This document shows, one piece after another, positions 34,441 through 45,340 of a stretch of DNA of 64,000 nt. The stretch's first letter is position 1; each line of letters opens with the position of its first letter. The DNA is taken from positions 158,594,809 to 158,658,808 of the forward strand of contig OY998175.1 of NCBI GenBank assembly GCA_963921935.1. Direction: 5' to 3'. The position numbers and the translations under genes were made by a program. Source of the DNA: Galeruca laticollis. Its lineage: Eukaryota; Arthropoda; Insecta; Coleoptera; Chrysomelidae. The notes beneath the pieces were generated by a model. It did no database searches. It had not been told where the DNA came from and worked only from the letters and a program-made list of their open reading frames with translations.

Positions 34441-35807
34441 ATAGATATATTTGTTTTGGTTTTTTCTAGCCCCAAACATCGAGTCACATTCTAAGCTCAC
34501 TTGCGGATACTTCCACTGCATTGCCATATTTACAAAGTCTCTTTAGTTGCAGGAATAATGAGAAATTAGAAGTTTAATTGAAAATGTGTTGAAAAGTTAT
34601 GCAAAAAAAGTCATACTTATTTATGCATTTGAGTCGCTGCTTTTAAAATGAATTAATAATACTTGAATTTTATTTAATAAAGGCATATTCTTATATAAAT
34701 TTTAAACAAATATTTGTTATATCCTTAGATACTTTCATGGTTATATCTAAAAGTGGCAACATTGCTCAAAATGTCACTACCTGTTTAATGTGTCAATAGT
34801 AATCTATTTAGTAGTTTTTTCCTTGTTTAATTACCATATAAAGAGAGATGCAAATATCGTCAGAGTGTGATCGACGATCATTTCGAAGACGCCGTAGTAT
34901 TGTAGTAAATAATGTCAAACGTGGTTTGTTTATACAAGCGCCATTACGACTAGAGAGTAAACATTTAGTTTTAGTGACAAAATAAACTTTTGAGTTAATG
35001 AATTTAATGTTTTTGGATTATCATGGTTCGTCGGTGCCAAAATTGTAAGAAAAACAGCCGAAATTACCAAGGCCATGTATTTATAATACCATCCCCACTT
35101 TTGGTAATTCATTCATTATTTCACTACTGGCGTTTAAAATTGTTGGCCGCAAAAATAAACGTGTTTATGAATGAACAGCCCTGTCTATGTTTATTATTAC
35201 TCTAGGGTTGTATCTATTAAAAATATTAAATCTAAATCAGTAGGAACCCAAGTTATCCATTACTAAATAGCATACACTACAAAGATATATTTAATCTGCA
35301 TTTGTTTACTGTTTGCAACCTCAAGAGTTCATCCACATGTATAAATTTTATTTTGGATAGAAAACAAAACTAGAAACTGCCTATTAAATATTTATAAAAA
35401 TGAAATTTTAATCTGACCTTATTTTCCTTAGAATGAATGGGATATTTTTGGAAATTAATGGCTGATTTTCACTTGACTGCCCTGTTTTTAACAGACACTA
35501 TTTTTGTGAAACTAGACTCGAAACGATAAACTCTTCTTTTACAACGAAATACGAAACTGTACTCTGCTCGAACTACATAACGCACACTATTTTTTTCTTT
35601 ATTAGACAGAAACTTCATCTTTGACAGGTTGTTACTTTGGAAACACTACAAATGCTTGGAACGGAACGTAATTGGAACAACTATCTCTAACCTTTTTTCA
35701 GAAATGGACTTGTCGACGCAAGTGGAACTCTTTCAAAAAAACGGAATTTTCTTACTTTTCTTTTCTGGTTTCTTCTATAATTCGGCTCGAAGGGCCAAAT
35801 GATGTAT
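34441..35807. other. No recognised gene
   Basis: AT-rich sequence with chance frames only. No LTR or splice-supported exon was seen. Confidence 0.45.
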
Positions 35808-36020
35808 TTATTAACAGCCATAGAGACAAATTGACGTATATATACCTTAGAAATAATATCCATAGGTCGTGAAGTGAATTCTAAAGTAATTTCTTGAAAA
35901 ATTGTATTAAATAAATTTTTCTTCGAAAGAACAGTGGGTTTTAATCCACAAATAAGAAATCATTACATTAAGGGAAATAAAGATCTTCTTAACTGACATA
36001 CATAATGCACAACGACATTT
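35808..36020 (+). repeat. Dispersed repeat, copy 2
   Basis: Direct-orientation partner of 32945-33165, with several small indels. Confidence 0.6.
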
Positions 36021-36224
36021 TTAACTTTTTTTCGAGGACTGACTGATAAAAGAAAATGGACGGTAATAAGTGCCGGAAATATCAAAAATGCTTGAAATCA
36101 TTTGAAAGAATTGTCCAGGAGCCTTTTTGTGGTGTAGGAAAATGCTCCTATAAAAAAGAGATTCGGAAGAAGAAGGAAACCGAAAGAAAAGCTTCCCTCC
36201 AAGGTTAGATCATTCCGAAAAGTT

Positions 36225-36625
36225 CCTGCGGACCTTTGACACTGCTAGATCCAAAAAGTATTCGGATCTCAGTTATAACAAGCTACACCTCCTCACATAC
36301 TTCCTTACAGGGCACTGCCGCCTCAGAAAGCGCCTAATGAGAATATGTCTAGCAGAAACTGACGAGTGCAGATTCTGAGGGGAGGACAAAGAAACTGCGG
36401 ATCATCTAGTTCCAGAATGGCTCGCCATTGCAAGACAACGCAAAAAGCTCTTTAGACAAGAAACTTAAAGGAGCGATGTTCCTTTAAGCCATCCCAAATA
36501 CTGGAGTTCACTAAAACTCTGGAGCTGGAAAGTGAGCTGGAGAAGAAGCGAGAATAACTATGATAGGAGGGCACAATAAACCTTGAGATTCCAAGGTTCC
36601 AGTGCAATGTAACATCGTTAACAAT
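36225..36625 (+). pseudogene. LINE 3' end: C-terminal zinc-like region
   Basis: A frame with two stops reads LLTYFLTGHCRLRKRLMRI, then CRF-stop-GEDKETADHLVPEW and RQRKKLFRQE, the C-terminal tail of an RNase H-bearing LINE. In it CRFCGE...HLVLEC is expected, so the second Cys is now a stop and the last Cys a Trp. The copy ends in AATCAATCAAT at about 36620, a repeat tail typical of such LINEs. Confidence 0.7.
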
Positions 36626-36659
36626 CAATCAATGGACTACCAAATCTCTATATAGATAA

Positions 36660-36870
36660 CGAGAGATAAGAAGAGATCGTAGAGGAGACCACAATCAACT
36701 TTATGGGAACTTAATGGAGAAGAATTGCAGATAATAGAACAGAATAGAAACATCTAGGAGAGGTTTTCATGCTGCGTTGGATCGATAAAGGCTGATTACG
36801 ATGAGGAAATATCAGAATAAAGAAGTATACAGAACACGATTTAAGAGGTAGATAATTATTTTAGAAATCA
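36660..36870 (+). mobile_element. RTE-like LINE 3' end, copy 1
   Basis: It shares with 38762-38938 the run GGGAACTTAATGGAGAAGAA, then TTGCAGATAATAG, CATCTAGGAGAGG and TTGGATCGATAAAGGCTGATTAC. This is the 3' terminal coding and untranslated sequence common in insect RTE elements. Only the end is present. Confidence 0.55.
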
Positions 36871-37538
36871 ATAATAGCTTAAAAGCACTATAAGCTGTTT
36901 TAGTGAGCACAATACTAAATAATGTGAAATAAATTTATTTAACAGAAACTATCAAAATTTATTCATTCATAATAATATGTAATAATTAATTTCTCCCTAA
37001 CTATTAGTATTTATTTCCATATGATATGCGACCACCATATAAGCCAGACCTAATAGTTGCTCAATAATTGATATTCGGAATCTGGGAAACTCTTCTTCGA
37101 GATTAATTACATCTTAATGCCATAGGAGAGGTGAAAGAGCAAACTATACGTCTGATGCAATAATTTTTATCGCAATTTGTTTATAAATTCGAATACAAAT
37201 GACACCAATTTACTTACATTATAATAATTATTCACTTGATTAAATTATAAAAATTAATTAAAATATATTTCTTGAATGATTTTATTCCGTTTTTTTTTGT
37301 TAAGAATATATGTGTGGACGAAAATACAGAGTTACTAAAAAAGAATAATTCATTTTCAAAACCGGATTAATTCAATAAATATTTTCAAGTCATTCAACAC
37401 AGTTTGTAATGTGATCGTTTCCATGTTCATCAATTCATCACTCATCCGTTTTTTCAGCTCTTTTGTATTAAAGTCTCATGACTAATATTCGTTTAAGACG
37501 AACGTGCGGTGTGGCATTTATAATAACAAATAATCAAT

Positions 37539-37877
37539 ATGACTTTTTTTCGCGAATCTATGAATGCCGAACGTTATTTACAGTTTTTACAAACTCACAT
37601 CAAATTCATGGGGGAACTAACCTTAATTGAGTGTCAATGTATTTGGTACCAACAATACGGTGCCGTATGCCACAGTACAATAAATGTTAGGAACTATATT
37701 GAAAATTTGTTTCATGGAAAAGTTATTCACAGATATTCTGATCTCTTTTGGCCTGTTAGATCCCCTGACCTAACCCCCCTTAATTACTTTTTATGGGGTT
37801 ACCTAAAACAAAAAACTTACCAGAAAGCGCCGTTTCAAGATATTAACCACTCGGAGAGGATAAAGAATGTATTATGA
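37539..37877 (+). pseudogene. Tc1/mariner-type transposase, C-terminal half, dead
   Basis: The 112-residue frame reads MNAERYLQFLQTHI, IWYQQYGAVCHST and SPDLTPLNYFLWGYLK, the second and third catalytic blocks of a DDE transposase of the mariner type. The family has QQDGA and PLDFFLWG; here both catalytic Asp are changed (to Tyr and Asn). The N-terminal DNA-binding half and the first Asp are missing. It cannot be active. Confidence 0.88.
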
Positions 37878-38529
37878 GAATTTTCCAATAGAACGATAAA
37901 CTGTATCGAACGAGAGGGTGGATATGTCGACTATGAGTATGAGTGAAAATTGAATGTATTTGTTTCTAATATTAAATTATAACAAGTTATAAAACTAACT
38001 TGTTATTATTTGCAAAATAAATGGATATGCACTTATTACGCGTTTTAATTGCAAAAGAATTAGAAAACATCGAAAAACTAAAAGGTTATCATTTCTTTCG
38101 TAATCACAGGAGAAATGTTCGTTCAAAATAGAAATATTAGTAAAAAATAAAATAATCTGAAAATTTAATATAAATGGATGTACTTGCACACTAGTTTTTA
38201 ATTTTGATCAACTTTTTTGGTAACATTTTTCGATATTGTCAAATTTAAAGATACTTAACTCTTGAGTAAAACTCATATTTTTTGACAAACCTCGTATACG
38301 ACTAAAAAATTTGATATTTGATCACTGTATTTTATGTTTTAGACAATGCAGAACTTTTTATGAAGAATAACTTTTTTTCGTAAAATTAATAATAAAAAAG
38401 TTTTCCATATGATTTCAACTTAGGGAGACATATTGTATATAGCTCATACCTTAATATCCATCGATATCCTTGTCAACACGTTAAACAGAAAAAATATTAT
38501 ATGTAACATGATCAAAAATTGATTTTCAG

Positions 38530-38555
38530 GGACTCGCGGGATTCCAAGCGAGTCC
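38530..38555. repeat. 8-bp perfect GC-rich hairpin
   Basis: GGACTCGC (38530-38537) and GCGAGTCC (38548-38555) flank a 10-base loop in an otherwise AT-rich stretch. Function unknown. Confidence 0.7.
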
Positions 38556-38761
38556 TGGAAAGTTCCCATTCATCCCGTAAAATATCACTTTCGGAACTTG
38601 TTACGTAATTATTACTATTATTCATGATATGAAAGAATATGCAAAAGATACGAAATCCATGTTGTCAAAAATAATGATGATTTTATTCTGAGAATTAATG
38701 CACAGGAAAATTTAATATCCCGCGTTTATCTCATCTTTTGAAACATCATATATGTTACTGG

Positions 38762-38950
38762 AAAGATGAGATTGTCAAGTTAATGGGAACTGAATGTAGA
38801 AGAATAAATTGCAGATAATAGGGGACAGTAGGAACATCTTGGAGAGGTCTTCATTCTGCAGTGGATTGATAATGGCTCATTACTGTGATGATATATCACA
38901 ATTAAGAAGTAGGCAGAACAAAATTTAAAAGCTAGATACTTACTATTATT
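38762..38950 (+). mobile_element. RTE-like LINE 3' end, copy 2
   Basis: It is a counterpart of 36660-36870. It is flanked by two similar copies of about 45 bases (about 38698 and 38991) that contain TGCACAGGAAAATTTAATA. Confidence 0.55.
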
Positions 38951-38999
38951 GTTTATTCTCGAATTTAATGATAATTTTGACCTGACAATTATTGCACAG

Positions 39000-39224
39000 G
39001 AAAATTTAATAGCCCGCCTTTCTCTTACCCTCTGAAAGATCATGTGCGAAACAGGATTTTCAACATTATCTGTCCTCAAAAGAAGATATCTAGCACGATT
39101 AATAGTGGAAAACGAAATAAGAGTGGCTCCATCTTTTATAAACCACGATTTCACAAATTTGTTGAGAAGAAACAAGCCTCCCATTAGGCTGGTAATAGGT
39201 AATAATAAAATTTATGTTCATTAA
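39000..39224 (+). pseudogene. hAT-like transposase, C-terminal dimerisation fragment
   Basis: The frame 39042-39224 reads CETGFSTLSVLKRRYLARLIVENEIRVAPS, which matches the conserved end of hAT-type transposases (C-E-x-G-FS-x-L...K.K.R.RL..E..LR.A). In the family this block binds the partner subunit. Only about 60 residues remain; the catalytic core is absent. Confidence 0.7.
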
Positions 39225-40763
39225 AAAGATAATATAATTATTCTTTTGATAATTTATTGTGAAATGATTATTATTTATATTTACATTTTCGTAATTTATT
39301 TCAGTAACGAAATTGTTTAGCAATTGTTTTTTAATTTTTTCATAGGGGGCGGCAGAGGTAAGTGGTTAGTGTAATAAAGTTTAGAAACCGCTGGTGTATA
39401 CAATTTATTATGATTTGATTTCCATCTATCACAGCATATTAAGCCACTAATAATTGTTCTGCCTATTCGACAGCTCCCATTTTTTTTTCAAGTGAAAACT
39501 TATTTAGCCGCGCTGAGTAGTGAAAAAGCTTATAGGCACGCGTTACCGATGACCTCGACATGCTAGTGACGTATTGCGGTTAGTGTTGGGCGATATGTCG
39601 GTCGATATTTCACCGGTGAATGGGAACTCACTGGCGCTACCATTGATTCATTTCTTGCAGATCCGGTGATTGGTGTTTTCGATAATCATTTGAATTGATT
39701 AGTTGTAGAATCACGGTGCAGTACAATATACTTATATGTGTGTGTAGAAAAATAGATGATAAAAGCAAAGGATTCATTGTCGAATCGAATTTCATCAAAT
39801 TTATTGATATTTGCTTTGAAAAATTAAATATTATTTATTTTTATAATATTTGATATTGATAAAATTTAGAATTCTGTCAAATTTTATAGCAAATTTAAGT
39901 TCTCAAAATTATTGGCTTCAATTGACACAAATAAAATACATGTTTTGTTATTTTTTTCTAAATGATGATTTATAAACGTAGGTTTAAAAGTTTATAAAAA
40001 AGTATTGACCTATAATCAGACTATAATTGACTTATAAATGTAAAAAATGACATAGTTATTCCATTTTTTTGAGTTTTCACTTCTATTGGCAGTTTTATAA
40101 CTGTGAATTTTAATTTTATTGCTATAAATAACATACTGAATTCTTTACATTGTAAACACTTTTAAGCAAAAAAATTGTAATACTTCATAAATGTTGAAAT
40201 ATTTAAATATGGCTAACTCTTCAATAGCAAGGGCAAACAGTTGAATTGTGTTTAAAAATCAACTACAAATTAATTGTTCAAAAAAAGTACTACTGTAATA
40301 AGTAAATGAGAAAAAAAAGTATATTCTATATCAATAAATCCACTTTGTGAATACATATTTAGAAATCCAAACAAAATTATGCGATAGTTTGACCCATAGA
40401 TTAGTAAAAACAATTTCGGTAAAATAAATTGAAAATGAAACACAGTTATTTTAAATAGATTACATAATGTCGAAACGAATCGTAAAAATATTGAACACCT
40501 TTGATTAAAATATACATCAAAAGTGCAAGTTAATAAAAACGGTAAAATATACATATTTGCTTACACAGCAAAAATAACCCAAAAACCTAATAGAAAAATT
40601 TATAGAAACACACCTAAATTCTTCTATTGTGCACTTTTTGAATATATAATCATTTGCATATATCTTCATTCTTTTTACTTCAAATTTCACCAAAAATAAG
40701 GCTTCACAAAATTTCAATTTGATTTTGTTCCGAATGCTCATCCTTAGCAAGATACGGTTATTT
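39225..40763. other. Very AT-rich stretch, no recognised gene
   Basis: Short GC-richer patch at about 39490-39690 with no clear frame; otherwise nothing identified. Confidence 0.45.
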
Positions 40764-41270
40764 TCAAAGTGTGAAATTGACAATGTATTCACCTCTTACT
40801 TGTTTAAAACGTTTATCATTGAAGGTTGTATTAAAAGTTTTCCTCTTAGTTTCGTTATGTTCCTTAAATGTCGATTTATTCCATCCTGTATGTATTTCTA
40901 ATTGATTTTTCCTTTCTTCTAGTTCTTTTAGACTATATACGTTGTCATTTATCATTATGTATTATCGGTTATCTTAGCTTTGGCTCCACTTTCTCTGTTT
41001 CATGTATCTCAGTAGGTGTTTTCTCTGTTCTAGTATGTCTTTTGTGTAATCTTCATGAATATATATCTTTGTTCCTTTCAATTTATTCGTTCCTTCCAAT
41101 GTTTCTACTTTCTTATTCACGTTTTTCATCATTATTAGTACTGGCCTATTTTTGTTATTGTTCTTATTTCCTATTCCTTTACATTTCAAAATATCTGATT
41201 TAACATCTACTGTGTTCTCAACCTTTTTCATTACCTCTTCTAATTTATTTTGTAAGTCAATAAACATATT
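40764..41270 (-). pseudogene. LINE ORF1-like fragment fused to mariner
   Basis: The minus-strand frame 41498-40974 changes character at about 41270. It then reads IDLQNKLEEVMKKVEN (coiled coil), NRPVLIMMKNVNKKVET and NKLKGTKIYIHEDYTKDILEQRK, which is the conserved nucleic-acid-binding block of LINE-associated ORF1-type proteins (RPVLI...KLKGT.IYI.EDYTK). It continues after one stop at 40955-40764 (NVYSLKELEERKNQLE). It is in frame with the transposase upstream. Confidence 0.65.
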
Positions 41271-42305
41271 TATAAAAAGTGGTTGAAGTAACTGCCGAAA
41301 AATATTTTGTATTCTTTCCCGTAGTTCGGCAATATTCGCCGGCGGATTTTCCGACTGAAATATTTTGTCTTTCATTATGCCCCAAATGTATGCGACAGGT
41401 GGCGTCAGATCAGGTGAATGAGAAGGATATTCGAAGTCTGTTCCCCGAGAAATTATTCTATTATCGAAATGCTGACGGAGTAAGTCTAAGGTGCGCACAG
41501 CTGTATGGCTCGTTGCACCATCTTATTGGAACCATTGTGTGCGAAACTGTAGATTTCGTGCACGGCAAAAGTTATTTAGATCTCTCACAAAAGGTATAAT
41601 AATTTTCTCTCTATAACGCTCTTGGTTGACAGTAAGTGGATTCTGATTATCATCTTCAACGAAATAAGGACCATTCATTCCATGACCAGATACCGCGCAC
41701 CAAACTCGAAGACTGTGGAGTGGTTTCTCTACAATGACATCAGGACGTTCAAATCCAAGGAATCTGGTTGTTTGTCGATTAATATAGCCGCTAAGATGAA
41801 CGTGACTCTCGTCTGAAAACCATATGTTTTTCAAAAATTCGGGATCTTCGTAAATTAAACTCAACATGCGACCACAGTAAATTTCTCTTGCACGTTTGTC
41901 CGCAGCATTTAGTCGTTGTCCAACATGAATACGGTATGGATAACCACCAATTGATTTGAACATGCGACGTAAAGACGTTTCACTAATGTTGAGTTTACAT
42001 GCAGTCCTTACAAGACTTCTTTGAGGTGATTGCACAACTTGGTTAAAAACACATCCTCCATTTTCGTTAGTGCATACTGTTTTTCGACGACCTGATGAAC
42101 CTTTACGTTGACACAATACACTACCAGTGCGACGAAATTTTTCAACAACAGCTAACATCACACTTTTACTAGGAGCTGCTTTATTAAATTTTTGTTGATA
42201 TTTTATTGACACATGTTCTAAGTTTGGACCAGCATTACGACCTTTTCCGTATGAACGCAAATATTGCTCTACCAAAAAAACTTTTTCTTCCGTTGTTAGA
42301 ACCAT
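41271..42305 (-). pseudogene. Tc1/mariner-type transposase, one nonsense codon, third Asp lost
   Basis: It starts MVLTTEEKVFLVEQYLRSYG (42305). A helix-turn-helix N-terminus (NISETSLRRMFKSIGGYPYR) precedes IWFSDESHVHLSG (first Asp), WCAVSGHGMNGPYF and WFQ-stop-DGATSHT (second Asp). It then has HSPDLTPPVAYIWG, where the third catalytic Asp expected in PxDFYxWG is Val. The stop at 41523-41525 is TAA in the place of CAA (Gln). About 345 codons in one frame. The N-terminus and length suit a complete transposase, but the C-terminus is replaced by LINE-like coding. The product would cut and paste its element. Confidence 0.9.
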
Positions 42306-42487
42306 TTTTGAATCAAATTTGACTGCAGCGTACTATTAATATATCAACTAATGACAATTGAGTCAAATATGACAAATCCATATTACATAAACAACTCCAC
42401 AGCACTCTCTGTTTCGGTACTGTTTATTTTGGCGGATACCGTACTTCGTTGCCTTTTTCTATACCATATATTATCAAATTCTTCTCT

Positions 42488-43628
42488 CTAAAATTTTTCT
42501 GGGTCTGTGTCATGTTTTCTTGCAAAAATTCTGTCCTTTTTTTCCCCGAGTTCCATATTTTCCATCCTTAATTCGTAGTTTTCTTTCTTTAACTGTGCTA
42601 TTTGTCTGCTCGTCTCTCCAATTTTATCTTCTATCTTGCATATTCTTCCGTTATTATTAGTATGGTTATTGTAATTATTATTTCTGTTAAATTTCCTCTC
42701 CTTGTTGTAGTCTATATATCTGCTATAACCGTTTCCTGGGTTGTTTTGTATGAATGTCTTCCCTTGGAAGTTGCCGTTGTACAGTCCGCTGTTGCTTCCT
42801 CTCCTATGATTGTTCCTAAACTTAAAATCTGATTTCCTGAAGAAATTCCTATTGTCCTTCATGTGTAATACTTGTTGTTGAATTACTATGCCTTCTACTG
42901 ATACCATCTTAGATAGTACTTCTTACGTGTTTTCGACGCTTCCCGCTGCTATGATCGTTTTCGTTGCGTCCGCTGTGGCGTTCATCGTCACTGCCTTAAT
43001 CGTTGCTTCTCTGGTGTATTTTTCAGCTAGACATTCTGGCATCCCTTCCGATACGTATGCTGCCTGTAGCTTCTCTACCAGTTTCTCTATTTCTGTCGCG
43101 TATTGCGTTATGACCTTCCCATTTTGCCTTACTTTGTTAAGTTTCGCTAAGAGAACGCTTGGGTTATCTCCTCTTATTCCTGATTTGAGTTTGTTCCTAA
43201 TTACTGTGATAGAATTTTTTGTCGTTATTACCCGTCGCGTTTATTTGTAACAAATCTAATGAGTTTAAAAACGATTGTAACTTGCTTGCTTCTCCGTTGA
43301 ATTCAGTAGGTAATACTTTACTCGCGAAGTTAAAAAAATCATTCATACTCGTCGTCATTTTCAACTATTTGCTTATTGCTTGTAATACACCCGTAACGAT
43401 CTCCTCAAACATAGAGGTAGGTATTTTAACAGTACAATTTAGCGCTTGAAATGCCCTAACAGTTTTATCCCTAATCTTATCCGAATAATTTTTACAACTT
43501 TCTTGTTGTACTAAACTTAAGTTTTTCCAATTTATACCTATCAACTTAGCAAAATTATGATAAAGAATTGTTATACCATTAATTACTTCAATGTGTATAT
43601 CTGGATTTTTAGGAGTTTCATCTTTCAA
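42488..43628 (-). pseudogene. gypsy-3 gag, broken
   Basis: On the minus strand 43628-43365 (EVINGITILYHNFAKLIG) is followed in another frame by LNSLDLLQINATG. Another piece carries LAKLNKVRQNGKVITQYATEIEKLVEKLQAA, EGMPECLAEKY and ATIKAVTMNATADATKTIIA, then one stop (near 42921). The last part 42907-42488 is rich in Arg, Asn and Gly (FKFRNNHRRGSN, YNKERKFNRNNNYNNH), like the basic tail of zinc-finger-free gags in the gypsy group of insects, and ends with a coiled coil (QIAQLKKENYELRMENMEL). It is broken by shifts and stops. Pol is absent; a mariner copy abuts the 3' side. Gag packages the element RNA. Confidence 0.75.
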
Positions 43629-43700
43629 AACCCTTTTTCCCTGTTTATTTATTTCTTCTACTATTCTTCTACTTTAGCTTATCCTCGAAATCTTCTCACG

Positions 43701-44039
43701 TTAATGAAATTTGAAAGATCTACCATTCGTTCGTAGAAATAGAGTGTATAAGTACTTACAATTGTATACAGTCAAAGTTACTGACGTCTGCTTCGCTGCA
43801 ATGCCTCGGTCGATGTCTCTTTTTAATGCCCTTCGATCCGTTTTGCATAGGGACCACATGAATTTTAGAATGAACGCTACCGTTATTATGTACAATAATA
43901 CCATTATTTGTGTTGCATAATTATCTTGCTGCACCGGGAAATTATTGTTTACCGTACCAGTTTCTTGTACCTCTTGCTTAATAGTTGCACCACCCATAAT
44001 TTTGCTCCTCCAAGGTCCAATATTCAAATAAAAGACCAT
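43701..44039 (-). CDS. Small membrane-protein frame upstream of gypsy-3 gag
   Basis: The 112-codon frame is complete and unbroken. An internal ATG opens MGGATIKQEVQETG. A single hydrophobic stretch IMVLLYIITVAFILKFMWSL (about residues 46-65) is followed by a basic segment (KTDRRALKRDIDR), suggesting a type II or tail-in orientation membrane segment. It lies between the leader of a gypsy-type element and its gag, on the same strand. Such a frame is not a usual part of gypsy elements. It could be an extra element gene, an N-terminal gag extension, or chance. No family recognised. Confidence 0.4.
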   Translation of the reverse strand: MVFYLNIGPWRSKIMGGATIKQEVQETGTVNNNFPVQQDNYATQIMVLLYIITVAFILKFMWSLCKTDRRALKRDIDRGIAAKQTSVTLTVYNCKYLYTLFLRTNGRSFKFH

Positions 44040-44068
44040 GTACCTTCGCTCGTTTGGATTACCAACAG

Positions 44069-44192
44069 TTCGCAGGATTATTGTTGAATATTACCATTTA
44101 ATTTGCAGGATTATTACCATTTAGTTTGCAGGATTATTACCACTTCATTTGCAGGATTATTACCATTTAATTTGCAGGATTATTATAATCCA
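44069..44192. repeat. 22-bp tandem repeat in the gypsy-3 leader
   Basis: About five units of TTGCAGGATTATTACCATTTAA lie between the LTR and the first frame of the element; outer units are imperfect. Confidence 0.9.
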
Positions 44193-44194
44193 GT

Positions 44195-44206
44195 TTGCTA
44201 TCGCCA
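44195..44206 (-). promoter_or_regulatory. gypsy-3 primer-binding-site-like sequence
   Basis: On the minus strand TGGCGATAGC begins directly after the LTR end CCACCACA, the position where minus-strand DNA synthesis is primed by a tRNA. The tRNA was not matched. Confidence 0.5.
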
Positions 44207-44664
44207 TGTGGTGGTGGTTATTTAGCAAGTGCCCGTCGTATATGCTTCTTAACCCATCGAACCATTAATCTTCGGGAAACACTTACCATTATTCATTGGG
44301 GTTGAATGAATACCATCATTTATCAAAACTCACTGGGACAATATATTTAACACTACGTATACAATTTACTGACCATGTATAACATACACTATGAACATTG
44401 GACTATAAATAATAATAGAGAAATGAACTCTCTCTTTATATAGGAAATTCTATAAATGTATTGTTAGACCAACATTGTCGATGATCTTTCCGTCGACCTT
44501 TCTGACACATTATTTATTTACGAAACAGTCGTGATTCCTTAATATGCTACTAACCTCACTACATCTTGTCAGTGACCTTCAAGCTCACTGGCCGCTAGCA
44601 ATATTTTAAATTAAAATCTAGTTACATCTAATTAAATCTAATAGTGTCTTTTGGGATCATCACA
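44207..44664 (-). repeat. gypsy-3 5' LTR
   Basis: A 458-bp block starts TGTGATGATCCC and ends CCACCACA on the minus strand, followed at once by TGGCGATAGC. Within it CTATATAAAGAGAG (about 44440) looks like a TATA box. The partner LTR is not in the window because the element is truncated at its 3' side by about 42480. Confidence 0.75.
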
Positions 44665-44670
44665 GTGGTT

Positions 44671-44747
44671 CGTTCCCGAAAGGTGTCGTAGTTTTGACCC
44701 CAACCGTAGGGGCAAGATAGCGTCCCCTATCACCTTACACGGGAACG
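44671..44747. other. GC-rich nested stem-loop
   Basis: CGTTCCCG (44671-44678) pairs with CGGGAACG (44740-44747), GGTG (44682) with CACC (44731), and TAGGGG (44707-44712) with CCCCTA (44724-44729). It lies just outside the gypsy-3 LTR. Role unknown; it may be part of the next element. Confidence 0.5.
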
Positions 44748-45340
44748 TTTGTCAGTCCGGGTAACGTATTTAATCAATCTTATTTTGTTTCTGTATTGTT
44801 CTGGAATTTACTTTCCTTGCGTCGGGATCTGACTTGTCAAGGTGCTAGCTATCATCGGCGGCGAGGACTGCCCCATACAGAAAATACCACGAAAAAAAAT
44901 CCAGAGAAGATTTCATCGTAAACTTTCAGGTGCGAATGCTGGAAGAATCCGATTCGTTCGTGATATCTATCGGGCTCTCAAACACCGAGACCTAGGAAAA
45001 CAGACATTCTGTAAGTTTTCGAATTTCTTTAAGAAATTAACGGGATAGCAGTTTTTTTTGCTGTCTTAACTTGAGATTTTATTTGGACATATTCGTACTA
45101 TACACACTGAACCCTGACCCCAAGAGTTAGGAAAGCGGCATAAGAAATGTGATTAGTGACGATGAATTCGTCGACATAGAATACAGGGAGGGCCAATCCC
45201 TGGGAATAGAAAAATCTTTTAACCTCATTCGGTTCATTTGTGCCTAGTAAGATAAAAATTTCACCTACATGTAATTGCGAAATTCTTTAACGACAAGGAA
45301 ACAGGTTTTTCCATTCCTGTGCTTATACTTTTGAGTATCT
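44748..45340. other. Unassigned; one 68-codon frame
   Basis: The frame 44842-45048 (basic, KIPRKKIQRRFHRKLSG) is not recognised. The stretch probably belongs to a decayed LTR element. Confidence 0.3.

Noticed and set aside
42888..43250. 120-codon frame with hydrophobic stretches, plus strand
   Set aside because: It is antisense to gag coding (AEIEKLVEKLQAA region) on the minus strand; hydrophobic look is a by-product.
44861..44880. Possible rRNA or tRNA similarity in a GC-richer patch
   Set aside because: No cloverleaf or rRNA landmark could be built around it.
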